This document shows, one piece after another, positions 1 through 6,867 of a stretch of 6,867 nucleotides of DNA (its first letter is position 1; every line of letters starts with the position of its first letter). Under the pieces are notes generated by a model. That model was not told where the DNA came from, did no database searches, and was given only the letters and a program-made list of their open reading frames with translations. The stretch lies in NCBI GenBank assembly GCA_913062655.1, contig CAJXXO010000143.1:1-6867 (forward strand), given 5' to 3'. This DNA comes from an uncultured Bacteroidota bacterium. Its GTDB lineage: Bacteria > Bacteroidota > Bacteroidia > Chitinophagales > S012-47. The translations under genes were made by a program, and so were the position numbers.

Positions 1-344
1 CCAAAGATAAATTTACCCAACGCGATGGCGATCACGCCCCCAATAAAGGCCATCCAGAGCGGAAATGCGGGGGGCAGTGTAAGGCCCAACAATAACCCGG
101 TGATTACGGCCGACCAGTCGCCAATTGTAGTCGCCTGGCCGCTCCATTTGCACAACAAGTGCTCAGTGAGAATGCAGGAGAGGGTAGTGGTCGTCAACAC
201 CAACAGGGCATCCAGCCCAAAGGCGTAAACGGCAAAGGCAGCCACGGGCAGCAGCGCCCATACTACATGTTGCATGATCACATCGGTACTCAGGCCTTTG
301 CGGATGTGCGGTGACGAGCTGATATGTAAGGTTTTGTTCAACAT
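1..344 (-). CDS. rnfD: RnfD, ion-translocating Rnf complex membrane subunit, N-terminal part
   Basis: Start of RnfD, an integral membrane subunit of the Rnf complex, which couples ferredoxin:NAD+ electron transfer to Na+ or H+ pumping. The gene begins at ATG 344-342 and leaves the window after 114 complete codons, so only about the first third is present. The translation opens MLNKTLHISSSPHIRKG, which matches the short cytoplasmic start of RnfD with its SSPH/SPY motif. Hydrophobic helices follow at about residues 23-41 and 43-60, then GDWSAVITGLLLGLTLPP at 75-92, the family's conserved GD.SA..TGLLL...PP block, and another membrane segment at 95-114. The FMN-attachment threonine expected further along is outside the window. 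Only one base (345) separates the start from the rnfC stop, so the two are very probably translationally coupled. No Shine-Dalgarno sequence is seen. NqrB is the related alternative, but the adjacent RnfC decides for Rnf. Confidence 0.95.
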   Translation of the reverse strand, partial: MLNKTLHISSSPHIRKGLSTDVIMQHVVWALLPVAAFAVYAFGLDALLVLTTTTLSCILTEHLLCKWSGQATTIGDWSAVITGLLLGLTLPPAFPLWMAFIGGVIAIALGKFIF

Positions 345-345
345 A

Positions 346-1743
346 TCAGGCAGTTGGTTGGGCTTTTTGTCGCTTCCGTACAATCGATTTGGAGAGGCGG
401 AAGTATTGTACCAGCGGAATATGTGACGGGCATACGTAGGAGCAGGCACCACATTCGAAGCAGTCCATCAGGTGGTACCGCTCCGCCATGGTATCGTAGT
501 CTTCATATTTGGCCAGAATGCCCAGTTTGGATGGATTGAGCATCAGCGGGCACGCTTCTACACAAGCGGCACATTTGATACACGGATAGACTTTTCCCGG
601 CCGGTCGACCGTGTTTTCGGCAAATACCACAATGCCGGAAGTACCTTTTACAATGGAGATGTCGAGGTTGGCGGCCGCCATGCCCATCATGGGGCCACCC
701 ATATACACTTCACTGATGTTATCCACGGCTCCTACCTGCTCCAGCACGTAGCGGAGCGGGGTACCGATAGGGATGAGGTAGTTGCCTTTATGACGAATAC
801 CCGAACCGGTAATGGTGACCACGCGCTCCTGTATGCCCCTGCCATGGGGGAGCAACCGGCCAATTTCCGCGGTGGTGGCTATGTTCACCACCACACAACC
901 CACATCAATGGGCAGGCCACCGGAAGGCACTTCCCGTCCGGTAAGCGCGGTAATCAGCATTTTCTCGGAGCCTTGTGGGTACTTTACCGGCACCACTTTG
1001 ACCGTTACCGGCAGGTCATCCGGGGCTGTCGCCTCCAGGTGATCGGCTGCATCCTGCTTGTTGGCTTCAATGCCAATGATTACTTTTTTAGCCCCCGTAA
1101 CTTTTAATAAATACCTGATCCCCATGAAGATGTCTTCTTCTTGCTCAAGCATTACTCTATGATCGGTGGTCAGGTAGGGTTCACACTCGATACCATTGAG
1201 CATCAGGTATTCACACGGTTTGCCTTCGGGCACCTTCAGTTTTACATGGGTGGGAAAGGCCGCCCCTCCCAGGCCCACAATGCCAGCCGCCTGAATGCCT
1301 TGTAAAATCTCTTCTGCCGAGGCGGTGTTGACATCCACCGGTGTGCCTTCGAGCACTTCCTGCGTGGAATAGGGGAAGGTCTCCAGGAAGATACCGGGCG
1401 ACATGGTGCCTTTGATGGTCGGTACATTGGCAATCTTGCGGATCTTTCCCGATACCGGGGCATGCAAAGGCACAGACACATAGCCGTTGGCTTTGGCCAA
1501 CAGTTGGCCGCGCATCACCTCCTGACCCTCCCGGACGACCAGCTCTGAGGGCGCACCGATGTGTTGGGCCAGGGGCAATATGATGAGCGGGGCGAAATCG
1601 AACTGCCGGATCGGCCGTCCGTTAGTTTCGTCCTTATTTTCAGGCGGATGGATACCATGCCTGAAGCTGCCGTTGCGGCCTGTAAATATGTCTTTAATTA
1701 AATTTCTCACCGCGTTGAATCCACTTTTCGATGTCTTTTTCAC
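346..1743 (-). CDS. rnfC: RnfC, NADH/FMN and [4Fe-4S] subunit of the Rnf complex
   Basis: Peripheral subunit of the Rnf complex, thought to exchange electrons with NAD(H) through FMN and two [4Fe-4S] clusters. In 465 residues I see: HGIHPPENK at 29-37, the RnfC N-terminal signature; a biotinyl/lipoyl-like barrel at about 60-105 (GYVSVPLHAPVSGKI); the Nqo1-like nucleotide/FMN fold with GIVGLGGAAFPTHVKL at 154-169 and NGIECEPYLTTDHRVM at 183-198; an SLBB-like region at about 283-340; GGPMMGMAA at 349-357; and two ferredoxin motifs, Cys388/391/394/398-Pro and Cys428/431/434/438-Pro. It ends soon after the second cluster, so it lacks the long Ala/Lys-rich tail of E. coli RsxC. The first possible start is GTG at 1743, overlapping the PFOR gene by 50 bases; GTG at 1710 (codon 12) is the other candidate. 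Either leaves 17-28 residues before the conserved HGIHP. It is co-transcribed with the PFOR gene and rnfD, judging by the overlap and the 1-base gap. Confidence 0.97.
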   Translation of the reverse strand: MKKTSKSGFNAVRNLIKDIFTGRNGSFRHGIHPPENKDETNGRPIRQFDFAPLIILPLAQHIGAPSELVVREGQEVMRGQLLAKANGYVSVPLHAPVSGKIRKIANVPTIKGTMSPGIFLETFPYSTQEVLEGTPVDVNTASAEEILQGIQAAGIVGLGGAAFPTHVKLKVPEGKPCEYLMLNGIECEPYLTTDHRVMLEQEEDIFMGIRYLLKVTGAKKVIIGIEANKQDAADHLEATAPDDLPVTVKVVPVKYPQGSEKMLITALTGREVPSGGLPIDVGCVVVNIATTAEIGRLLPHGRGIQERVVTITGSGIRHKGNYLIPIGTPLRYVLEQVGAVDNISEVYMGGPMMGMAAANLDISIVKGTSGIVVFAENTVDRPGKVYPCIKCAACVEACPLMLNPSKLGILAKYEDYDTMAERYHLMDCFECGACSYVCPSHIPLVQYFRLSKSIVRKRQKAQPTA

Positions 1744-4700
1744 TCCTATCGGCAGGTAAACCAGGGGGGATGACGCGGGCCGTACACTTCTCAGCCGCTT
1801 TTACCAGGTCCTGATAGGAGCCGGCCTTCGGATCTTTGATGTACGCCTTCTTGTCGGCATTGTATGCAAACATCCCCGGGTTGATCTTGATGCACTCATC
1901 ACAGGCGGTGCACTCCTCCGTCTCCAACCAAGGTGCCATGTAATCACCCATGGCTGCCGGTGGGGCTTCGGTGGCCGCTTCTTCCGCAGCCGGGGCCGGG
2001 CCATCTAGCTGTAGCTCCAGGCCATCGCCATCGGCACCTGCCATCTTCATCAAGCCTTTCGCAATCTTACCGATCACTTCTGAGCGAATCCGACCTTCCA
2101 CGTCTTCTTCCTCTTTCACCGCTGGCTTGATACCCGCCAGGTCTCTTAGCATGATCCAAAAGTCCCTGCGCTCTTCGCAAGATTCTACAATACGTTTGGC
2201 CACCAGCACGCGACTCAGTTGTTGCTTTTTGTCAACCGCCCAGATATAAGGGTATTTCCCTTCACGGTCGGCTGGCTCCAGCTCGAGGAAGTCGACCAGT
2301 TCCACCATACTGTCATTCCAGGTATCACGAGGAGCCTTGCGGAAATGCTTCCGGAAGCGTCCTTCGGTGATGGCAAAATCAGCAAAGGTCATCGCCACCT
2401 CCATCGTCTTCTCGCGGCCATTTTCCTTGTACTTCAATTGATAGGTGGGCCACAACTGATCCATGGCTGGATTGCCGTCCAGGTCAAATGCTTCCACCGC
2501 TGTCTTGCCTGCATCCGGATTGTATTTAAACACCGGATAGGCGCGGGATTCAACGGCCAACTTAGCCTGGTGTACCCCAAGGTCGTCTCCGACACCGTGT
2601 TCCGGTTGACAGGTGGTGTATAGGTTAAACAGAGCCGGTCTGCGGGTATTCAGGCCATCAATAAAGCCCTCAATCATGTGGCTGGTGTTGGCCAGCGTGG
2701 CCTGCATCACATAAGTGTTGCGGTGGGCCATACCGATCAAGCCAATTTCTTTTCGGGTCTCTGGCTTGCCTTGCCAGGCTTTACCATACTGGGCCATATC
2801 GGACACTTGTCCCATAAAGCCGGAGGTACACGCCTGTCCACCCGTGTTGGAATAGACTTGTGTATCTACAATCACCACTTTTATCGGCTTGCCGGATGCC
2901 ATCAGTCGGGATAGGTTCTGGAAGCCGATGTCATACATCGCGCCATCACCGCCCAGTGCCGTTACCGGTGGGCACAGCAGCCACTCTTCATCGGTAAATT
3001 GTGTCCAGTTGAAGTAGGTGAGGTAGGTGTCATGTTCAGCCGGGTTGTATTCGCCTGACAAGATCAGCTCCGCTTTCCGAATAGCCCGGAACCCATCGGC
3101 CATCTTGGCCATGTGCCCCTCGAAGATACCCATCGCTACAGAAGGTGAGTCCTGGAACAGGTGGTTGACCCACGGGAATGGGTACGGGTTGAACGGATAG
3201 GTACTACCCCAAACGGAGGTACACCCGGTGGAATTGGTCATACCCATAGGAGAGCGGCCTTTACCGGTTACGCCTTCGGTATATTTCCACTTCAGGTTCT
3301 TCAGCTTGGCCAGTAGCTGGGTAACTTCCTGCAGCCACTCCTGGTCGATCGGTTCACTTTCCTGCTCAGCCTCCAGGCGTTTCGCCATTTCTGACAGGGT
3401 AAGGTCGCTATGCTGCATGTCGGCCAGGATCTTGGTCATCATATCCGGGTCGCCAACGTTCATTGAACTCATCAGCTTTCCATGCAGGTGCCGTTCCAAG
3501 CGCTCGATCAGCTCTTCCAACTGCGCGACATGCTTTTTCACCCTTGGCTGCATCAAGGACTCCATCGTAGCCACAAAGAGATGGATGACCGATTTTTCTG
3601 AGCAACCCAGGCAAGCGCCATCACTACTGGTCAGGCCGAGGTAGGCCTCTTTATTCAACAGGAGGGTCTCCAGTGGACCGATCTTCTCGTCCAGGTCGTC
3701 AATGCGATTGAACTTTTCTGGTGTATTGGGCAGGTCCATCCACAGGTCCCAGTCTTTACGCAGGCGGGTCACACTTTCTTCGGTCTGTGGTACAATGCGC
3801 AAGGCATCGTCATTACACACCTGCACACATTCCATACACCCTTTACAGGTGGTAGGGTTGATGGTGATGCTGAATAGGCCACCGCTGTTCGGTGCATCCT
3901 TTTCATGGAGGTCGTAATAGGGTCGCGTTAGGGAGAATTCAAACGAACCCAGCTCCTCGCGGAACCAACCGAGCTCTTCTGCCAGTTTGGTGTTGTCACC
4001 TGCTTCTGCGATGGTTTGGTCAATAGCGTCTTGCATCAGGTTGTTGACGGTAGCGCCATTGTGTTCTGCATTGAAGAGGGCCCGAACTTTCGTTTCCAGT
4101 TGACGGGCCGCCTTAGGCAGGTGTTCTACCTTACCATGTTGTTTTTTCACTCGCTTCACAACCGTATCGAGCACATCAGACACTTCGCTCACCAAGCCCG
4201 GTATTGCGGTATCCGGACAAACGGTATAGCAATCACCACAGGCGGTGCAATTCTCCGGCACCCATTCCGGGTGTTCGAATCGAATACCCGTCATATCGCG
4301 GAAGAGGGCAGAGGCGGCCGGCATGACACTCAAACCGATGAATGGGTCGGTAATGTTGTCGTTACCGTTCCCTTTGATGTAGAAGTTACCGGTCTGCTCC
4401 CAGAAACGATGGATATCGCTCAGGTTGGATTGGCTTTTCGGCAGATGCTTCAACATGCTGGGGATTGGAATCTCTGTCTGTCCGTTGGATAGCGCCTTAT
4501 CTTCCTTGGCAACCACCTTATCCTTGATCTCGCGTATTTCGTCAAAACCGCGTTTTACCACCCGCATATTGTCGTCCACCACACGCTGGCCTTTGGCACC
4601 AAACTTCGACTGCACCTGCGCCTCAATAGCTTTCAGCAGGGAGGCATCATCGAGGCCGGCATTTTTCATAACCGGTGAAGCGGCAAAGAAAGCGCCCTGG

Positions 4701-6601
4701 AAAGCGATACCCTGCATCCGAAGCTGGAGCTCAGGATCGGTGGCTTCTTCCCGTGCGATCTTGAAACCGTCAATGTAGAACACACGGATGTTTTTGTCTA
4801 CAATCAGCTTTTGATACCGTTTAGGTATGTCGGCCCAAACCTCTTCGGGCTTATTTTTCTCGCTTTGGATAATGAACACCCCCCCTTCTTTCAATCCTGC
4901 CAACGCATTGGTGTGCTTGAAGACATTCGGGTCGGGGGACAAGACCACATCGACAAAGAAGAACTCGCAGTTCATACGGATCGGCTCCGGTGCCGCTGCG
5001 AGGTAATAGGTAGTCGGTTGTCCTTTTTTCTCCGAACCATACTTGGGGTTGGCTTTGATATCATATCCCAGCAGGTCGAATAAGGTCATCGCCAAATTCT
5101 TACCGGTGGTAATGGCACCCCAGCCCCCCACAGAGTGGAAGCGGACGGTAATGGCGCCTTTGGGCATCAAGTTCGGGTTTTCAGAGCCCCGAATAGCCAG
5201 TTCTTTTACGGTAGGATACGCCTCTTGTATCGTCTCTTGATAGGCTCTTTGCTTAGGGGTGAAGGCATTGTCGCGGATAAAGTCAATGGACAGGTAAAAC
5301 TGTTTCTTGTGTTTACCCTCCGGCAACATATTCTCTACGGCACCAATGATACCTTCTGCCTGCAGATCACGACTACCCATACCGAAGGAGCCGGAATATA
5401 TGACCGGCACATCACCATTTTTGTAGGTTGACAGCTCAGGATACGGCTTGTTGTCTTTGTGTAAGCCATTTTCCATGCATTTGGCCACTACCGAGCGGAT
5501 CTCTCTGGCAATAGGCAGGTCTGCTGCCAGGGGCTGATCCAGGCGTTCCAGGATGGTAACCCCTTTACGTCCTTTGAGCAACTCGCTCAGCAGGTCAGCG
5601 GGGAAAGGCCGGAACATCACCAGGTCGACCACACCCACTTTCAGCTTGCGGTTCTTGCGCAGGTAGTCCGCCACCACCTCGGCACTCGGAATAACGCTCC
5701 CTTGACCGAGAATGAGATAATCGGCATCTTCTACCTTGTAGGTCATCACCCGCTTGTACTGGCGCCCGGTCAGGGCGTAATACTCCGCAAAGGCTTTATC
5801 GGTGATCTCTTTGATATGATCAAAGAAGAAAGGCCGCTGAGCCGCCACACTTTGCATGTAGGCGTCTTGGTTTTGTACGATACCCGCCATTACGGGATTG
5901 TCCACATCCCACAGCTCAGGAATACGCCTCCGGGTTTCCCCATAGATGATGCGCTGCGCAGGCGTTGGGGTGGGGATGATATCATCCGGGCGTCCCAGGA
6001 ACTCCTTGATCAGCGCCCTTTCTGGTATCATCAACGACTCGATCAGGTGGGTGGTCAGAAAACCGTCTTGGGCTACCACACCGGGGGTAAGGGCCAGTTC
6101 CGCGATTTTGTGGGCGAGAATATTCAGGTCGGCCACATGTTGTGCATTCTTGGCGAAAAACTGGAAAAAACCGGTGTCGTCAATGGCATGGTAGTCATCA
6201 TGACCCGCGTGGACATTGAGGGTGGACTTGGTCATGGCGCGCGCCCCGATGTTCAGCACATAGGTCAAACGTTTACCCACGGCTGCATAGAGCGATTCGT
6301 GCATGTAGGCGATGCCTTGCCCGGAGGAGAAATTCGAAGAGCGCAGACCCGTCATGGACAGGCCGGCTGTAACCGCGGCTGCGGCATGTTCGCCTTCCGG
6401 CTCAATGAAGATAAGGGGGCGGTCAGAAATGTTCAGGTGTCCTTTGGCGGCTTCTTCCGCCCAATATTCGCCCATTTGTGTGGAAGGCGTGATCGGGTAG
6501 GCGCCTGCAGCGTCTGATGATTCACGTTCACACATAATGGCGGCTGTATTGCCATCCAGGGCCATGCGGGTGCCCGGATATTTAACCTCTTTCTTGTCCA
6601 T
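1694..6601 (-). CDS. nifJ: Pyruvate:ferredoxin (flavodoxin) oxidoreductase, single-chain, enlarged, with C-terminal ferredoxin-like domain
   Basis: Cytoplasmic TPP and Fe-S enzyme: pyruvate + CoA + oxidised ferredoxin to acetyl-CoA + CO2 + reduced ferredoxin, possibly reversible. Domains in order: substrate/TPP domain I (about 10-255; YPITPS with Thr38, Glu71 in GEHAAAA, Arg121 in GARAM, matching D. africanus Thr31/Glu64/Arg114); domain II (about 285-425); gamma-type domain III (about 480-690); a degenerate EKR region (709-781); two ferredoxin motifs, Cys785/788/791/795 and Cys919/922/925/929; TPP domain with Cys997, Cys1000, Cys1127 and Cys1331 as the likely proximal-cluster ligands, GGDG at 1217-1220 and YSNTGG at 1250-1255; C-terminal domain to about 1520; an Ala/Pro/Glu-rich linker; a ferredoxin-like domain with Cys1564/1567/1570 and Cys1606. 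At 1635 residues it exceeds the 1232-residue D. africanus enzyme. The start is firm: an in-frame TAG (6602-6604) directly precedes ATG 6601-6599; no Shine-Dalgarno sequence. Substrate is inferred; another 2-oxoacid is possible. Confidence 0.95.
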   Translation of the reverse strand: MDKKEVKYPGTRMALDGNTAAIMCERESSDAAGAYPITPSTQMGEYWAEEAAKGHLNISDRPLIFIEPEGEHAAAAVTAGLSMTGLRSSNFSSGQGIAYMHESLYAAVGKRLTYVLNIGARAMTKSTLNVHAGHDDYHAIDDTGFFQFFAKNAQHVADLNILAHKIAELALTPGVVAQDGFLTTHLIESLMIPERALIKEFLGRPDDIIPTPTPAQRIIYGETRRRIPELWDVDNPVMAGIVQNQDAYMQSVAAQRPFFFDHIKEITDKAFAEYYALTGRQYKRVMTYKVEDADYLILGQGSVIPSAEVVADYLRKNRKLKVGVVDLVMFRPFPADLLSELLKGRKGVTILERLDQPLAADLPIAREIRSVVAKCMENGLHKDNKPYPELSTYKNGDVPVIYSGSFGMGSRDLQAEGIIGAVENMLPEGKHKKQFYLSIDFIRDNAFTPKQRAYQETIQEAYPTVKELAIRGSENPNLMPKGAITVRFHSVGGWGAITTGKNLAMTLFDLLGYDIKANPKYGSEKKGQPTTYYLAAAPEPIRMNCEFFFVDVVLSPDPNVFKHTNALAGLKEGGVFIIQSEKNKPEEVWADIPKRYQKLIVDKNIRVFYIDGFKIAREEATDPELQLRMQGIAFQGAFFAASPVMKNAGLDDASLLKAIEAQVQSKFGAKGQRVVDDNMRVVKRGFDEIREIKDKVVAKEDKALSNGQTEIPIPSMLKHLPKSQSNLSDIHRFWEQTGNFYIKGNGNDNITDPFIGLSVMPAASALFRDMTGIRFEHPEWVPENCTACGDCYTVCPDTAIPGLVSEVSDVLDTVVKRVKKQHGKVEHLPKAARQLETKVRALFNAEHNGATVNNLMQDAIDQTIAEAGDNTKLAEELGWFREELGSFEFSLTRPYYDLHEKDAPNSGGLFSITINPTTCKGCMECVQVCNDDALRIVPQTEESVTRLRKDWDLWMDLPNTPEKFNRIDDLDEKIGPLETLLLNKEAYLGLTSSDGACLGCSEKSVIHLFVATMESLMQPRVKKHVAQLEELIERLERHLHGKLMSSMNVGDPDMMTKILADMQHSDLTLSEMAKRLEAEQESEPIDQEWLQEVTQLLAKLKNLKWKYTEGVTGKGRSPMGMTNSTGCTSVWGSTYPFNPYPFPWVNHLFQDSPSVAMGIFEGHMAKMADGFRAIRKAELILSGEYNPAEHDTYLTYFNWTQFTDEEWLLCPPVTALGGDGAMYDIGFQNLSRLMASGKPIKVVIVDTQVYSNTGGQACTSGFMGQVSDMAQYGKAWQGKPETRKEIGLIGMAHRNTYVMQATLANTSHMIEGFIDGLNTRRPALFNLYTTCQPEHGVGDDLGVHQAKLAVESRAYPVFKYNPDAGKTAVEAFDLDGNPAMDQLWPTYQLKYKENGREKTMEVAMTFADFAITEGRFRKHFRKAPRDTWNDSMVELVDFLELEPADREGKYPYIWAVDKKQQLSRVLVAKRIVESCEERRDFWIMLRDLAGIKPAVKEEEDVEGRIRSEVIGKIAKGLMKMAGADGDGLELQLDGPAPAAEEAATEAPPAAMGDYMAPWLETEECTACDECIKINPGMFAYNADKKAYIKDPKAGSYQDLVKAAEKCTARVIPPGLPADRSEKDIEKWIQRGEKFN

Positions 6602-6632
6602 CTATGTTGGGTTTGGATGCGTTAGAAATGAA

Positions 6633-6683
6633 AACCCATACAGGTAGGCCCAACAAGCACCTATTGTTGTACCGTTACGGGTT
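6633..6683 (-). other. Imperfect hairpin in the gap upstream of the PFOR gene (leader structure or weak terminator)
   Basis: Three nested complementary segments share nearly one centre: 6633-6637 pairs with 6679-6683 (AACCC/GGGTT), 6643-6646 with 6670-6673 (GGTA/TACC), and 6651-6656 with 6664-6669 (CAACAA/TTGTTG). There is a 7-base loop, a 4-base bulge (6647-6650), and a mostly unpaired internal loop with two further possible A-T pairs. That makes up to 17 pairs by eye. The structure starts 13 bases after the stop of the upstream gene and ends 31 bases before the PFOR ATG. On the transcribed strand it is followed by TTCATTTC, not a clean U-tract, so a strong intrinsic terminator is unlikely; a weak terminator or an mRNA leader structure fits better. 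The pairing is seen directly; the function is a guess. Confidence 0.35.
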
Positions 6684-6696
6684 GGTGCAGGGGTAG

Positions 6697-6867
6697 CTAC
6701 TTCACCAGCGCACGGGTCTGCTTCGCCAGCCCGAGAAACGTCTTGGCGGTTTTCAGGTCCATGAAAATATCGGCCCCTTTTGCCTTGTTATCGAGTTGGC
6801 TCAGGTCGAGTCCGTCAAACTTGGGGTCGATTTCCCGGCACATCGCCAGTAATTCCTTGGTATGGGT
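6697..6867 (-). CDS. C-terminal end of an unrecognised protein
   Basis: The frame is open from the right edge to TAG at 6699-6697, giving the last 56 residues of a protein on the same strand as the PFOR gene. The visible tail is hydrophilic and probably helical. It includes ELLAMCREIDPKFDGLDLSQ, then DIFMDLKTAKTFLGLAKQTR, and ends ALVK. There is one cysteine, no Fe-S motif and no membrane segment. I do not recognise the family from this fragment. Amphipathic spacing and normal codon use make a real gene end more likely than a chance open frame, but 171 bases is short. It ends 95 bases before the PFOR start, so it may share that transcript or be separated from it by the hairpin in between. Confidence 0.6.
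   Translation of the reverse strand, partial: THTKELLAMCREIDPKFDGLDLSQLDNKAKGADIFMDLKTAKTFLGLAKQTRALVK

Noticed and set aside
25..228. A 67-codon plus-strand open frame at the left edge
   Set aside because: It is antisense to rnfD, which is well supported by its conserved motifs and membrane segments.
472..1107. A 211-codon open frame on the plus strand
   Set aside because: It lies wholly antisense to rnfC, whose protein has clear RnfC motifs. Its translation resembles no known fold and is rich in His/Arg, as expected of a shadow frame.
5702..6517. A 271-codon open frame on the plus strand
   Set aside because: It is antisense to the first domain of the PFOR, where conserved catalytic motifs are read on the minus strand. 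The translation shows no domain or start signal of its own.
1694..6601. The possibility that the 1635-residue PFOR is an assembly artefact or a fusion of two genes by frameshift
   Set aside because: The frame is uninterrupted, domain order is that of NifJ throughout, the extra segments fall between conserved motifs, and the added C-terminal domain has a coherent cysteine pattern.
6671..6682. ACCGTTACGGGT as a palindromic operator
   Set aside because: The palindromic core is only 9 bases, and the stretch is better explained as part of the larger hairpin; no second copy is seen nearby.
6633..6683. The intergenic hairpin as a confident rho-independent terminator
   Set aside because: The stem is bulged and partly AT-rich, and on the transcribed strand it is followed by TTCATTTC, not a run of T.

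Overview
The window is 6.9 kb of minus-strand coding sequence. It looks like part of an energy-metabolism operon from an organism able to use ferredoxin-linked, anaerobic-type pyruvate metabolism. The moderate GC, the absence of a Shine-Dalgarno sequence before the main start codon and the family types suggest Bacteroidota. That taxon call is inference; no rRNA or other marker is present.

Layout in transcription order (right to left): (1) the last 56 codons of an unrecognised gene, stop at 6697; (2) a 95-bp gap holding an imperfect hairpin at 6633-6683; (3) one very long gene, 6601-1694, for a single-chain pyruvate:ferredoxin/flavodoxin oxidoreductase (PFOR, NifJ type) of 1635 residues; (4) rnfC, whose start lies inside the end of the PFOR gene; (5) the first 114 codons of rnfD, one base after the rnfC stop, running off the left edge. 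No rRNA, tRNA, CRISPR array, insertion sequence or plus-strand gene is supported.

How the genes fit together: PFOR oxidises pyruvate with CoA to acetyl-CoA and CO2 and releases low-potential electrons. Rnf moves electrons from reduced ferredoxin to NAD+ and pumps Na+ or H+. RnfC is the peripheral NADH/FMN/Fe-S subunit and RnfD a membrane FMN subunit. The tight packing implies co-expression of the ferredoxin-reducing enzyme with the ferredoxin-consuming pump. The reverse direction, with the ion gradient driving ferredoxin reduction for pyruvate synthesis, cannot be excluded.

The most notable item is the PFOR itself. It keeps the recognisable catalytic core, but it is about 400 residues longer than the 1232-residue Desulfovibrio africanus enzyme. 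It carries an insertion between its two ferredoxin-type clusters, a helical insertion inside the TPP domain, a degenerate EKR motif, and a C-terminal single-cluster ferredoxin-like domain on an Ala/Pro/Glu-rich linker. It also sits directly before rnfC, where rnfB often lies, which raises the possibility of a built-in electron relay to Rnf.
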